Of a stretch of 38,995 nucleotides of DNA, positions 14,537 through 23,459 are shown piece after piece. Position 1 is the first letter of the stretch; the number at the start of each line of letters is the position of its first letter. The position numbers were made by a program, and so were the translations under genes. Below the pieces are notes generated by a model. It did no database searches. It was not told where the DNA came from and was given only the letters and a program-made list of their open reading frames with translations. Source of the DNA: Pirellula sp. (GTDB taxonomy: Bacteria; Planctomycetota; Planctomycetia; Pirellulales; Pirellulaceae); NCBI GenBank assembly GCA_021736575.1, contig JAIPFP010000028.1, positions 1-38,995 on the forward strand, read 5' to 3'.

Positions 14537-14980
14537 ATGTCGACTTTTCATTCTATTCATTTCCATATTGTTTTTTCCACTAAACATCGAAAGCCTTGGA
14601 TCGACGACAAATGGATTGGCGACCTGCACGGATACCTTGGTGGTACCGTCAATGGTCTGGGCGCCGCCCCTTTAAAAATCGGCGGCGTGGCCGATCATGT
14701 ACACATGCTGGTCGGCTGCAAAACCACGCATCGTCCAGCCGAGTTGGTGCGAGAGATAAAGAAATCAGCTACCGCTTGGGTTCACGATGCGATTGGGCTG
14801 ACTTCGTTTGGTTGGCAAGACGGCTATGCAATTTTTTCGCTAGGCCCAGATGCTTGTCCAAGAGTCTCGAACTATATTGGGAACCAAGCCGAACATCACC
14901 GAAAGAAGTCATCAATCGAAGAATTGAAACAATTGCTGGCGAAAGCAGGAATCGAATATGATCCAAAATATTTGGAATAG
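14537..14980 (+). CDS. REP-associated / IS200-like tyrosine (HUH) transposase
   Basis: A 147-aa Y1-transposase of the IS200/RAYT group, which cuts single-stranded DNA at hairpins through a 5'-phosphotyrosine. It opens MSTFHSIHFHIVFSTKHRKP, has the HUH pair H54-V-H56 in DHVHMLVG, and the nucleophile Tyr113 in NYIGNQAEHH. The length is normal and the frame intact, so it may be active. ATG 14537 is preferred over an in-frame TTG at 14525. No flanking IS ends or second gene (tnpB) are seen; instead a palindrome array lies immediately upstream, which fits a domesticated RAYT. It sits between the hsdS and hsdR remnants. Confidence 0.88.
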   Translation: MSTFHSIHFHIVFSTKHRKPWIDDKWIGDLHGYLGGTVNGLGAAPLKIGGVADHVHMLVGCKTTHRPAELVREIKKSATAWVHDAIGLTSFGWQDGYAIFSLGPDACPRVSNYIGNQAEHHRKKSSIEELKQLLAKAGIEYDPKYLE

Positions 14981-15005
14981 TATCTGATCCCCTCGCATCC
15001 AGCTA

Positions 15006-16025
15006 ATGGGCAAAGTTGGCTATCCGCATGTGATCGGTGCAGCGATCAACCGTCAGCCAGGCGAAGTCCTGATCAAGGAGGACCTGCGATTTGTCGGCCC
15101 GGTATGCAGCAGACAATATCACACCGGGTGAAATCGAATCGGTGATTCGGAAACTGACCGCGTACTCATCCGCCGATCTATACGAGAGCAACAAAGCGAT
15201 TATGAAACTGGTCGCCGATGGCTTCCTGCTCAAACGCGAAGATCGCAACCAAAAAGACTTGTATGTGCAGTTGATCGACTATTCGGCGCTAACGTTGGGA
15301 TAGGCTTCCAGCCTGTCATCCGAGTAGCGTCAGTCAAGTTCACAACAGGCTGGAAGCCTATTCCACAGTTGTGGCTGAAAAATTGGGTAATTACCGAACC
15401 AATCAGAATCGATTCAAGCTGGTCAATCAACTAGAAATTGTTGGCAGCGAAAAACGCATCCCCGACGGCATTCTGACCATCAACGGTCTGCCGCTGGTCG
15501 TGTTTGAATTCAAAAGTGCGATCAAGGAAGAAGCGACGATTTGTAACGCCTTCAAGCAACTCACCGTCCGTTACCGGCGAGACATTCCGGAACTGTTCAA
15601 GTACAACGCGTTTTGCGTGATCAGCGATGGTGTCAACAACAAAGCCGGATCCCTTTTTGCACCGTACGAGTTTTTCTACTCGTGGCGGAAGACCGACGGT
15701 GGGGACTTGGTCGAAGTCGACGGTATCAACTCGCTGCACAGCCTGATTCAAGGCATGTTTCAGACGACTCGCTTGCTGGACGTGATTCGCAACTTTATCT
15801 TCTTTCCCGACACGTCGCGCCACGAAGAAAAAGTCCTCTGCCGGTATCCACAATACTATGCCGCTACCAAGCTGGTTCAGAACATCCTGCAGCACATGCG
15901 GATCGAAGCGAACGGCGACGGAGTGAATCGACGGGCGACGGCAAAGGCGGAACGTACTTTGGTGCCACCGGTTGCGGCAAAAGCTATACGATGCTTTTCC
16001 TGACGCGGTTGCTGATGAAAAGCGT
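15006..16025 (+). pseudogene. Remnant of type I restriction endonuclease hsdR
   Basis: HsdR cuts DNA after ATP-driven translocation. Here only the N-terminal third survives, in at least three frames. From about 15006, GEVLIKEDLR leads, after a frameshift near 15088, to LSARYAADNITPGEIESVIR and LYESNKAIMKLVADGFLLKR (to about 15296). A palindromic insertion follows (15297-15366). The nuclease domain then runs from 15371: NQLEIVGSEKRIPDGILTIN, PLVVFEFKSA (PD-(D/E)XK core) and ISDGVNNKAGSLFAPYEFFY. A second frameshift near 15930 precedes the Walker A segment GATGCGKSYTMLFLTRLLMK, after which similarity stops at about 16022. The helicase and C-terminal parts are missing. Confidence 0.88.
15300..15361. 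repeat. Palindromic insertion inside the hsdR remnant
   Basis: ATAGGCTTCCAGCCTGT (15300-15316) is perfectly complementary to ACAGGCTGGAAGCCTAT (15345-15361), with a 28-base loop. It interrupts hsdR coding sequence exactly between two conserved segments. It is the structure expected of a mobile palindromic unit. Confidence 0.85.
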
Positions 16026-16032
16026 TTCGAGA

Positions 16033-16066
16033 AGGTGCAACCCGAACGTCGTGGTGCCCAAAGTCG
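16033..16066. repeat. 34-bp direct repeat, copy A (second copy 17379-17412)
   Basis: AGGTGCAACCCG--CGTCGTGGTGCCCAAAGTCG occurs at both places with 2 mismatches in 34, in the same orientation. Copy A lies directly at the point where hsdR similarity ends; copy B lies 60 bases before dnaE. The weaker similarity just upstream (AAAGCGTTTCGA / AAAGCGTCTCGA) suggests a longer element. Confidence 0.75.
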
Positions 16067-16229
16067 GAATGAGAAGCTGCCTTTTTCGAAGGACAGCTCC
16101 CATTCCATTTCGATTTTGACTTATGCGATCAACCGTTGCCGCGTGACGCGGTGAAATCCCTAGTCAGGATGCGGTTAGATTGCGTTAGTCAAGCGACGAA
16201 GATTCCATTGACCGGTAAACCAAGACATC

Positions 16230-16778
16230 ATGAATCCGTACGAAACTCCCTCAACGCCCCTTTTGGACGGAAGGAAAACTTTTCCTTGGCAAACGGTTTG
16301 TAATGCATTCATTGCTATTCTCCTCGCGGTAGGAGTGATCGTGGGTCTTGTCTCAGCGCTCAGCCCCTCCGTCGGGGCTGTTATGGGGTCAGGATTTGGC
16401 TTCGTCGACTCCCTAATGTGCCTCCATCCATTGCTTTTTCTACTGTTGTGGTTTTTTTTTCGGCGAGCAGCTTGGATGGGTCCGGAAATCTGGCAAATTG
16501 GTGGGGCGGCAATGGCGGCCTTTGCAAGCGGAGCGGGCTACGCGGCGGGACTCATTGGCGAAATCAACCTTTCAATCTCATACCCCGCAAATGTTTCACA
16601 TTCATCAACGTTCTATTACTTGTACGTGTTGAAGTTGTTGTCATTCGTGGCCATTGGTGTGTACTTTTCTTGGCAAGCCCTCTCGATGACTTCGAATTCT
16701 CGTGTGGCGATCAAGGGCGAACGAAGCGCTGACCCCGAGGATCCGACCGTGGTAGCCTCCGGTTCAGATATTTGTTAA
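16230..16778 (+). CDS. Small polytopic membrane protein, unknown function
   Basis: A 182-aa protein that starts MNPYETPSTP, an N-terminal motif often seen on short planctomycete membrane proteins, followed by four predicted membrane segments (about 22-45, 55-78, 88-108, 128-150) and a polar C-terminal tail. No catalytic motif is visible. It stands alone between the dead RM locus and a repeat block. There is no strong ribosome binding site before ATG 16230, but codon use and the coherent topology support it. Confidence 0.6.
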   Translation: MNPYETPSTPLLDGRKTFPWQTVCNAFIAILLAVGVIVGLVSALSPSVGAVMGSGFGFVDSLMCLHPLLFLLLWFFFRRAAWMGPEIWQIGGAAMAAFASGAGYAAGLIGEINLSISYPANVSHSSTFYYLYVLKLLSFVAIGVYFSWQALSMTSNSRVAIKGERSADPEDPTVVASGSDIC

Positions 16779-16837
16779 CTCTTCTGAAACGCATTGAATT
16801 CACGATTAAAAACCCAATCAAAACACGGTGCAAAACC

Positions 16838-17069
16838 CGTCACCCCAACCCCTCTCCCCGATACCAGCTCTCCCCGATACCAGCTCTCCCCGAGTACAGG
16901 GGAGTACGGGGCGAGGGGAGCCCAATCGTTTATCTGAAATGAAGTTTGTGCCTGCTTCAGAAACAGGTGAGGACAACTGTTCTACACTGAACACATCGTG
17001 TCGCAGGACAGTATTGCGAGACCAGGGCGAGGGGAGCAAGATAAAAAGATGTGGGGTAAAGATGAGGGA
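16838..17069. repeat. MITE-like dispersed element, copy 3 (left end lost)
   Basis: The right end reads AAAGATGTGGGGTAAAGATG plus AGGG, matching the other two copies, and the interior has the CTCCCC/GGCGAGGGGAGC core. The expected left end (CCCTCATCTTTACCCACA) is missing, and CTCTCCCCGATACCAG is duplicated near 16852-16885. An unrelated stretch of about 90 bases (about 16925-17015) interrupts it. Confidence 0.65.
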
Positions 17070-17378
17070 TCCGAACACGGGTTTTTGAATTGGAAGCTCG
17101 CTCGCGTAGGACCCATAGAGGGCCACTCCACTACCGAGCGTTTTGGCCGCGTACCAGAGGCGTTGGAGCGGCGATAGCGCCGGTTCTCGACGAATGTCGA
17201 GTAATTGGAAAACCGGGGCTAGCGCCCAACGGCTAATTGGGTTGAAAAACAGTTGCGGATTCGCTTAGAAGCCGCTATCCAACAACGTCAAGAAAAGCCA
17301 GCTGCTGCAATACAAGTTGCGTACTTTGAGCGAAGCAGCTACAACGAAGAAAGCGTCTCGAAGAATAGGGCTCTGCTG

Positions 17379-17412
17379 AGGTGCAACCCGTGCGTCGTGG
17401 TGCCCAAAGTCG
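17379..17412. repeat. 34-bp direct repeat, copy B
   Basis: Same orientation and 32 of 34 bases identical to 16033-16066. It lies just upstream of dnaE. Confidence 0.75.
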
Positions 17413-17472
17413 TGAACCAAGACATCCCAAGAGGGCGAGGAGAGCCATGATCGGAAATGTGTTTAACTCCCA

Positions 17473-20400
17473 ATGAATAATTCTACGCCTCGTCCTTTTA
17501 CCCATTTGCATTGCCATAGTCACTACAGCTTGCTGGATGGTGCAAGCCCGATTGGCAAGCTCCTTCAGCGGGCTAAGTCGCATGGGATGTCCGCACTTGC
17601 GATTACCGATCACGGCAATTTGCACGGTTCACTCGAGTTCTATCGCAAGGCCAAAGAACTGGGTATCAATCCCATTCTGGGCTATGAGGCCTATGTTGCG
17701 CCTGGCAGTCGATTCGAACGAGATGCTGCCTCCTCCAAGGAAGCTGCATACCATTTGACACTGCTTGCAAAAAACAGAACGGGATTCAAGAATCTGATTC
17801 GTCTTGCTTCGATCGCCAGCCTGGAAGGCTTCTACTTTAAGCCGCGTATCGACAAACAAGTTCTGGAGGCTCACAGCGAAGGAATCATCTGTCTCAGTGG
17901 ATGTGTCTCGAGCGAATTCTCGCGAGCTATTCTCAAGGGCTACGACACCGACTCCGCCATCCAGGAAGCGATGGAAGTCACACAGTGGTTTGAGAAAACG
18001 TTCGGAGATCGATTTTTCATCGAGATCATGAACAACAAACTCGAAATTCAACGCCAACAGATGGCAGGGGCAATCGAAGTTGCAAATCGAGTTGGCATCC
18101 CATTGGTTGCAACCAGTGACGCTCATTACGTCGATCGCGAAGATGCGGACGTTCAAGATGTTTTGCTTTGCATCAGCACCGGCAAGTTTCGAACGGACCG
18201 AAACCGCATGCAAATGGAAGGGACCGAATTCTACCTCCGTTCGCAGGAAGAAATGTATTCGCATTTTCCTGGCCACGCCGATGCCGTCGCCCGATCGCAG
18301 GAGATTGCAAACTCGGTTGATATCGATCTGGATCTTGGATCCCGCAATTTCCCATCCTACACGATCCCAGAGAAACTGACCGCAGACGAATACCTGCGGA
18401 AACTTTGCATGGAAGGGCTACTCGCTCGATACGCTAAAAATCCGGATATGCTTGTTGACGGAAAATTGGTTCAGGTGGTTCTGGATCGATTGGATCGTGA
18501 GCTTGGTGTTATTCAAAAGCTAGGTTTTTCTAACTATTTTCTCATCGTTTGGGACTTCGTCCGCTACGCTCGCGAGATCAATGTTCCCGCTACAGCTCGG
18601 GGGAGCGGGGTAGGTGCACTTGTTTGTTATGCGCTTTACTTGTCCCACGTTTGTCCGATGAAATACGATTTGCTGTTCGAACGATTTCTCGACGAAAGCC
18701 GTTTGGAAGCGCCTGATATCGATATTGATTTTTGCCAAGAGCGACGGGGCGAAATCATTCGATACGTCAAAGAAAAATATGGAGAAGCGAACGTCGCCCA
18801 AATTGGAACGTTTGGAACGCTCAAAGCCCGCGGCGCCATCAAGGACGTTGGCCGTACTCTCGGCTTGCCATTAAACCGTGTCGCCGAAGTGAGCGAAATG
18901 GTGCCAGACGATCCGAAGATCACCATCAAGGACGCGCTTGAGCAAAGCGAGGATCTTAGAAAACTTTACGAAAACGATCCGGACATTCACGAGTTGATTG
19001 ACTTCGCGAGCAAATTGGAAGGGATGGCTCGCAACATCGGAACACACGCTGCCGCCGTGGTCATCGCGGACAAACCGCTGACCGAGTACGTACCTCTCAT
19101 GCGTGTCTCTGGCAAAGAGGACATCATCACACAATGGTCGATGGGTGACGTCGAAGCGGCAGGTCTTCTCAAGATGGACTTCTTGGGGCTTCGCAACTTG
19201 ACCATTCTGTCGAAATCGGTGGATATCATCGAGCAGACGACCGGCGAGCGTATCGACCCGCTCGATTTCCCGCTCGACGATGTTGCCACATTTGATTTGC
19301 TAAAACGGGGTGAAACCAAGGGGGTGTTCCAACTCGAGAGTGGCGGTATTCGCGATTTGCTTCAACGCATGAAGCCGGACCATTTTCACGACATCATCGC
19401 GACGAACGCACTCTATCGACCTGGTCCACTCGAGGGTGGGATGGTAGACGACTACGTGGCCATCAAGCACAAGAAGAAGGTCGCCGTCTACCTGCATCCT
19501 GTCATTGAAGAGATTCTTGAAGAGACCAACGGAGTGATGGTTTACCAAGAGCAGGTGATGCGGATCCTGAACCGACTAGGGGGCATCGAGCTTGCCAAAG
19601 CGTATACATGCATTAAGGCGATCAGTAAAAAGAAAGAGTCCTTGATCGCGGCCAACGCCGAAAAGTTCTTGGGAGGCTGTCAAGAGAAGGGGCTTAGCAA
19701 GAAAGAAGCCGAAGACTTTTGGAATATGATTCTTAAGTTCGCAGGATATGGATTCAACAAGAGCCACTCGACCGCCTACGCGCTGCTTGCATATCAGACT
19801 GCGTACCTCAAAGCGCACTACAAAGTCGAGTTCATGGCGGCGCTGCTGACCGGCGATATTCCAAATCGCAACTTTAAGCGCAAAGATGGATTGGTCGAGC
19901 ACTTAGAGGATTGTCAACGGATGAACATCCCGGTCGAATCACCCAACGTGAATACTTGCCGATCTGATTTTAGTGTCGCCGATGGCAAGATCTTTTTCGG
20001 GCTCTCCGCCATCAAGGGGTGTGGCGGTTCAGCAGCGGAGGCGATTGCGGCCCAACGGATGAAAAACGGGCCCTTCAGAGACATCTTTGATTTTTGCGAA
20101 CGAGTGGATGTCAGTCAATGCGGTCGAGCCACGATCGAGGCATTGATTCGCGGTGGGGGAATGGATTGTTTTGGGGCTCGTCGATCGCAATTGCTGGCGG
20201 TCGTGGAGAAAGCACTCCAAGGCGGCGCTTCAAAACTCAAAGATCGCAAAAGTGGTCAAATGAGCCTATTCGACGACTTTGAGGAAGTCATTGAGGACAC
20301 CAAAATCGTCCTGCCAGATATTCCAGAACTTCCAGAAAAGGAACTCCTGAGCATGGAAAAAGAGGTATTGGGCTACTACCTGACAGCCCACCCTTTGTCC

Positions 20401-21048
20401 GCGTACGAGAAGTCGCTCAAGGCGTTCTGTTCCCATACTTCTTCGACCATCAAACTATGCAAGAACCGCGACGAAGTGCTGATGGGCGGAATGATCTCCT
20501 CGATCAAGATAGCACACACCAAAAACCCAAAGCCTGGGCAATCCTCGAAGTACGCGAATTTCGATTTGGAGGATATGGACGGCTTTGTTCGAAGTATATG
20601 TTGGCCTGACGGGATGGAGAAATTTGGCGATATGATCCAGCCAGATGCCGTGGTGTTGGTTCGAGGCAAAGTCGACAAACGCGGAGAAGACGAAGTCAAC
20701 TTCATCGTGGACGAAATGATACCGATCGCGGAGGCGGACACCAAATTTACGACCGGTATCCATATCATGTATGACCAGGAGAAACACAAACCGGAGCTCA
20801 TCAACAAGATTCGCGAAGTGTTGCGTGGATATCCAGGTCCTCGCGATGTATTGTTTGCCATCCGACTAGAAACAGGTGAGACCGTGCACGTCAAGTCGTC
20901 CAAGCAGCGTGTCGTAATCAGTCCAGAACTGAGAGCGCGTCTGGACGATTTGCTGGGCGAAGACAGTCATAAACTGTTAATGACGAAACCGAAGATGAAG
21001 AGCGGTGGCAGTGGTGACAAGTACCCCGTCCGGGCAAAGCGAGATTGA
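17473..21048 (+). CDS. dnaE: DNA polymerase III alpha subunit (replicative polymerase)
   Basis: A 1191-aa, full-length DnaE, the catalytic core of the replicative holoenzyme. Domain order: the N-terminal PHP domain with the His cluster THLHCHSHYSLLDG (10-23); the palm with catalytic Asp residues in PDIDIDF (about 414-420); fingers and HhH region, including GYGFNKSHSTAYALLAYQTA; and the OB fold near 1010-1090 (VLMGGMISSIKI ... VDEMIPI). It lacks the N-terminal exonuclease of PolC. A short C-terminal tau-binding-like region and a basic tail finish it. The PHP metal ligands look intact, so a proofreading or structural metal site is possible. The start ATG 17473 has only a weak ribosome binding site (GGAAATG about 15 bases upstream). 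It stands as a single gene between repeat blocks. Confidence 0.97.
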   Translation: MNNSTPRPFTHLHCHSHYSLLDGASPIGKLLQRAKSHGMSALAITDHGNLHGSLEFYRKAKELGINPILGYEAYVAPGSRFERDAASSKEAAYHLTLLAKNRTGFKNLIRLASIASLEGFYFKPRIDKQVLEAHSEGIICLSGCVSSEFSRAILKGYDTDSAIQEAMEVTQWFEKTFGDRFFIEIMNNKLEIQRQQMAGAIEVANRVGIPLVATSDAHYVDREDADVQDVLLCISTGKFRTDRNRMQMEGTEFYLRSQEEMYSHFPGHADAVARSQEIANSVDIDLDLGSRNFPSYTIPEKLTADEYLRKLCMEGLLARYAKNPDMLVDGKLVQVVLDRLDRELGVIQKLGFSNYFLIVWDFVRYAREINVPATARGSGVGALVCYALYLSHVCPMKYDLLFERFLDESRLEAPDIDIDFCQERRGEIIRYVKEKYGEANVAQIGTFGTLKARGAIKDVGRTLGLPLNRVAEVSEMVPDDPKITIKDALEQSEDLRKLYENDPDIHELIDFASKLEGMARNIGTHAAAVVIADKPLTEYVPLMRVSGKEDIITQWSMGDVEAAGLLKMDFLGLRNLTILSKSVDIIEQTTGERIDPLDFPLDDVATFDLLKRGETKGVFQLESGGIRDLLQRMKPDHFHDIIATNALYRPGPLEGGMVDDYVAIKHKKKVAVYLHPVIEEILEETNGVMVYQEQVMRILNRLGGIELAKAYTCIKAISKKKESLIAANAEKFLGGCQEKGLSKKEAEDFWNMILKFAGYGFNKSHSTAYALLAYQTAYLKAHYKVEFMAALLTGDIPNRNFKRKDGLVEHLEDCQRMNIPVESPNVNTCRSDFSVADGKIFFGLSAIKGCGGSAAEAIAAQRMKNGPFRDIFDFCERVDVSQCGRATIEALIRGGGMDCFGARRSQLLAVVEKALQGGASKLKDRKSGQMSLFDDFEEVIEDTKIVLPDIPELPEKELLSMEKEVLGYYLTAHPLSAYEKSLKAFCSHTSSTIKLCKNRDEVLMGGMISSIKIAHTKNPKPGQSSKYANFDLEDMDGFVRSICWPDGMEKFGDMIQPDAVVLVRGKVDKRGEDEVNFIVDEMIPIAEADTKFTTGIHIMYDQEKHKPELINKIREVLRGYPGPRDVLFAIRLETGETVHVKSSKQRVVISPELRARLDDLLGEDSHKLLMTKPKMKSGGSGDKYPVRAKRD

Positions 21049-21066
21049 TTCAAGCTTGAGATCTAG

Positions 21067-21204
21067 CCCTCATCTTTACCCACAATTCGCAGCACGCCAG
21101 ACTCGAAATCCCGATGAATTTGCGTGATCCCAGCGCTTTTTCTCCCCCTCTCCCCGAGTACAGGGCGAGGGGAGCAAGATCAAAAGATGTGGGTAAAGAC
21201 GAGG
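21067..21204. repeat. MITE-like dispersed element, copy 2
   Basis: It starts CCCTCATCTTTACCCACA (21067-21084), ends GATGTGGGTAAAGACGAGG (21186-21204), and is internally similar to 876-1036 (same order: ATTCGCAGCACGC, CTCGAAATCCC, ATTTGCGTGA, CTCCCCCTC, GGCGAGGGGAGCAAGATC). It lies between the converging ends of dnaE and the helicase gene. Confidence 0.8.
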
Positions 21205-21263
21205 ATCTTGCCCTGGGCTGTAATGTTGATGCCCCATTCGGGGTGTTGGACGTCGATTGCTAT

Positions 21264-23459
21264 TTAGTTCAATTGTTTTGAACGTCGTTTTCGATCGCCG
21301 CCTCTTGCACTCGGGTGATCGCTTAGCTTGGAAATACGAAGCTGTCTTCCTACCACCCAAGCACGGCCCAAGACCTTGAAGACTTCGCGGGGCATGCCAG
21401 ATGGCAGATCCACGGTACTGAACTCGTCGAAAATGGCGATTTGACCAATATGCGAGGCTTCCAAGCCTGCTTCGTTGGCAATGGCACCAACAAGATTACC
21501 TGGACGCACTCCATGTGCTCGGCCGACTTCCACTCGAAATCGTTCCATTTCGGTGCCTGGTTCATTACCACCGTTGGAATGGGGAGCGACGCCTCTGTCT
21601 TGGCTGTAGGAACCGCTGGCAGGTTGGCGAGCACCCCGATCCTCGCGTTGCGGTCGATCCTCGCGTTGACCACGATCCTCTCTCTGAGGCCTGTCATCGC
21701 GTTGCGGTCGGTCATCGCGTTGCGGACGGTCATCGCGTGATCCTCGCGAATCACGGCTATCGCGTCTACCTGCGGCTTCGCCTCGGGGCGGTTCGTCCGT
21801 AAAAACATCGCGACGACGACCACGCTTGTCGGGTTCATCGACCAAGAATGGCTTACCACCTTGAATGATCATCGCCAGAGCGGATGCAAGCTTAGTTGCA
21901 GGCAATTCCGTTTCCGCCATGCATTGCTCGATCAGCTTTTCAAACATGCCGAACTGCGAACTTGGCTTTTCGTTTTCGGAACACATGCTGACCATGCGGC
22001 TCTTGAATCGGCTAATCCGCATCTCATTGATTTCTTTGGCGGTCGGAATTGCCATCGGCTGGATCATTTCGCCAGCAGCCCGATCGATCTCTCGCAGAAA
22101 ACCGCGTTGACGTGGAGCTATAAACACGATCGCTTCACCACTTCGCCCAGCACGTCCAGTACGGCCAATGCGGTGAACGTACGCTTCGGAGTCGATGGGC
22201 AAGTCATAGTTGATCACGTGCGTGATGCGTTGGACGTCCAGTCCGCGTGCTGCGACGTCGGTTGCCACCAGAATATTGAAGACGCCCTGCTTAAGTTGTT
22301 CGACGGTTCGTTCGCGTTGAGCTTGGGCGATGTCTCCATTTAGCGCAACGGATGTGTGCCCCATCTTGGTCAAGTTATCTGCGAGTTCCACGGTTGCCAA
22401 TCGGGTCTTTACGAAGATGATCATGCCTTCGTGATCTTCTGCTTCAAGGATTCGGAGCAGGGCTTCGAATTTGCTGCGATGCTCGACCAATACGAAGCGT
22501 TGCCGAATGGTTTCGGCGGATCTCAATTGGGAGTCGATAGCAATGACATGCGGGTTCTTTAGGTGTTTATCGGCGATTTCACGAATCGCTTGTGGCATGG
22601 TGGCGGAGAACAGTGCAACCTGGCGATTGGATGGCGTTTGCTCCAGTACCCATTGGACATCGTCCACAAATCCCATGCGCAACATTTCGTCCGCTTCGTC
22701 TAACACCAAGCATTGCAAGGTGTCGACTCGCAATCGATTTTCTCGCATGTGATCCATAACACGTCCCGGTGTTCCGACGACGACATGAATGCCACGTTGC
22801 AACGCATGAATCTGGGTCGCATACGCTTGTCCGCCGTAAATTGGGGCGACCCGCAAACCGCGCATATGTTGAGCGTACCGCTGAAACGATTCGGATACTT
22901 GAATAGCAAGCTCACGCGTTGGCGTCAGAACGAGAACTTGGGTAGCGGGATTGTTGACATCGATACGGCTTAACAGTGGCAACGCAAATGCGGCTGTTTT
23001 ACCCGTGCCGGTCTGCGCTTGGCCCAAAACATCTCGGCCGTCCAGCATTGCGGGGATCGTCGCCGCTTGGATTGCAGTCGGGAATTCGTAACCCGACGAC
23101 AGCAGTGCGCGGCAGATTTCTTCGGGCAATTTCAGATCGGAAAACCGAATCCGTCCATCTTCGATTGGCTCAACATTCTCGCTGGTGTTGGATTCACTAT
23201 CCAAGCCAAGGTCTGATTCAGCATCGTCCGAAACGTTCTTGGGTGCACGGATCTTGGCCGATGGAACAGTCGAAACGACAGGTGCATGAACGACAGGTGC
23301 ATGAACGACAGGTGCATGAACGACAGGTGCCTGATCGTCATCGACAATCAATTCACTCTCCAGCAGTTCACTGGCAAGGCGTTTTAATTCGTCGTGGTCG
23401 GGGACGCCAGAGTGGTTTAAGTGCGTAGAAATAGCGATCTTCGGCTCATGTGAGCTCAT
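21264..23459 (-). CDS. DEAD-box RNA helicase (DeaD/CsdA type)
   Basis: A 731-aa ATP-dependent RNA helicase, probably acting in ribosome assembly or mRNA decay. After an acidic, low-complexity N-terminus (1-100) come FSDLKLPEEI, the Q motif (AIQ, about 129-131), Walker A AQTGTGKT (148-155), PTRELA, TPGR, DEAD (254-257) and SAT (285-287). The second RecA lobe has IIFVKT, VATDVAARGLDV and HRIGRTGRAGR. An Arg/Asp/Gln-rich linker (about 575-630, repeats of DDRPQR) joins a C-terminal DbpA-type RNA-binding domain (about 640-715). The N-terminus contains four exact APVVH-type pentapeptides from a 15-bp tandem repeat. ATG 23459 is the only sensible start. It is convergent with dnaE and divergent from the Pup-like gene. 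Confidence 0.92.
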   Translation of the reverse strand: MSSHEPKIAISTHLNHSGVPDHDELKRLASELLESELIVDDDQAPVVHAPVVHAPVVHAPVVSTVPSAKIRAPKNVSDDAESDLGLDSESNTSENVEPIEDGRIRFSDLKLPEEICRALLSSGYEFPTAIQAATIPAMLDGRDVLGQAQTGTGKTAAFALPLLSRIDVNNPATQVLVLTPTRELAIQVSESFQRYAQHMRGLRVAPIYGGQAYATQIHALQRGIHVVVGTPGRVMDHMRENRLRVDTLQCLVLDEADEMLRMGFVDDVQWVLEQTPSNRQVALFSATMPQAIREIADKHLKNPHVIAIDSQLRSAETIRQRFVLVEHRSKFEALLRILEAEDHEGMIIFVKTRLATVELADNLTKMGHTSVALNGDIAQAQRERTVEQLKQGVFNILVATDVAARGLDVQRITHVINYDLPIDSEAYVHRIGRTGRAGRSGEAIVFIAPRQRGFLREIDRAAGEMIQPMAIPTAKEINEMRISRFKSRMVSMCSENEKPSSQFGMFEKLIEQCMAETELPATKLASALAMIIQGGKPFLVDEPDKRGRRRDVFTDEPPRGEAAGRRDSRDSRGSRDDRPQRDDRPQRDDRPQREDRGQREDRPQREDRGARQPASGSYSQDRGVAPHSNGGNEPGTEMERFRVEVGRAHGVRPGNLVGAIANEAGLEASHIGQIAIFDEFSTVDLPSGMPREVFKVLGRAWVVGRQLRISKLSDHPSARGGDRKRRSKQLN
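23275..23334. repeat. Four 15-bp tandem repeats inside the helicase gene
   Basis: ACGACAGGTGCATGA occurs three times exactly and a fourth time with one change (GCCTGA), in frame, encoding repeated V-V-H-A-P in the N-terminal linker. Near-perfect identity at synonymous sites means recent expansion; copy number probably varies between strains. Confidence 0.9.

Larger units (their letters stand above)
16779..17472. other. Intergenic repeat block upstream of dnaE
   Basis: Nearly 700 bases with no credible gene. It contains the truncated MITE-like copy (about 16838-17069), a palindrome-rich stretch with GGGGCTAGCGCCC (17215-17227) and copy B of the 34-bp direct repeat (17379-17412). The dnaE promoter should be in the last 100 or so bases, but no clear -35/-10 pair is evident. 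Confidence 0.55.

Noticed and set aside
16818-17126. Minus-strand 102-aa frame
   Set aside because: Lies on the MITE-like repeat copy; similar frames occur on the other copies, so it is repeat-derived.
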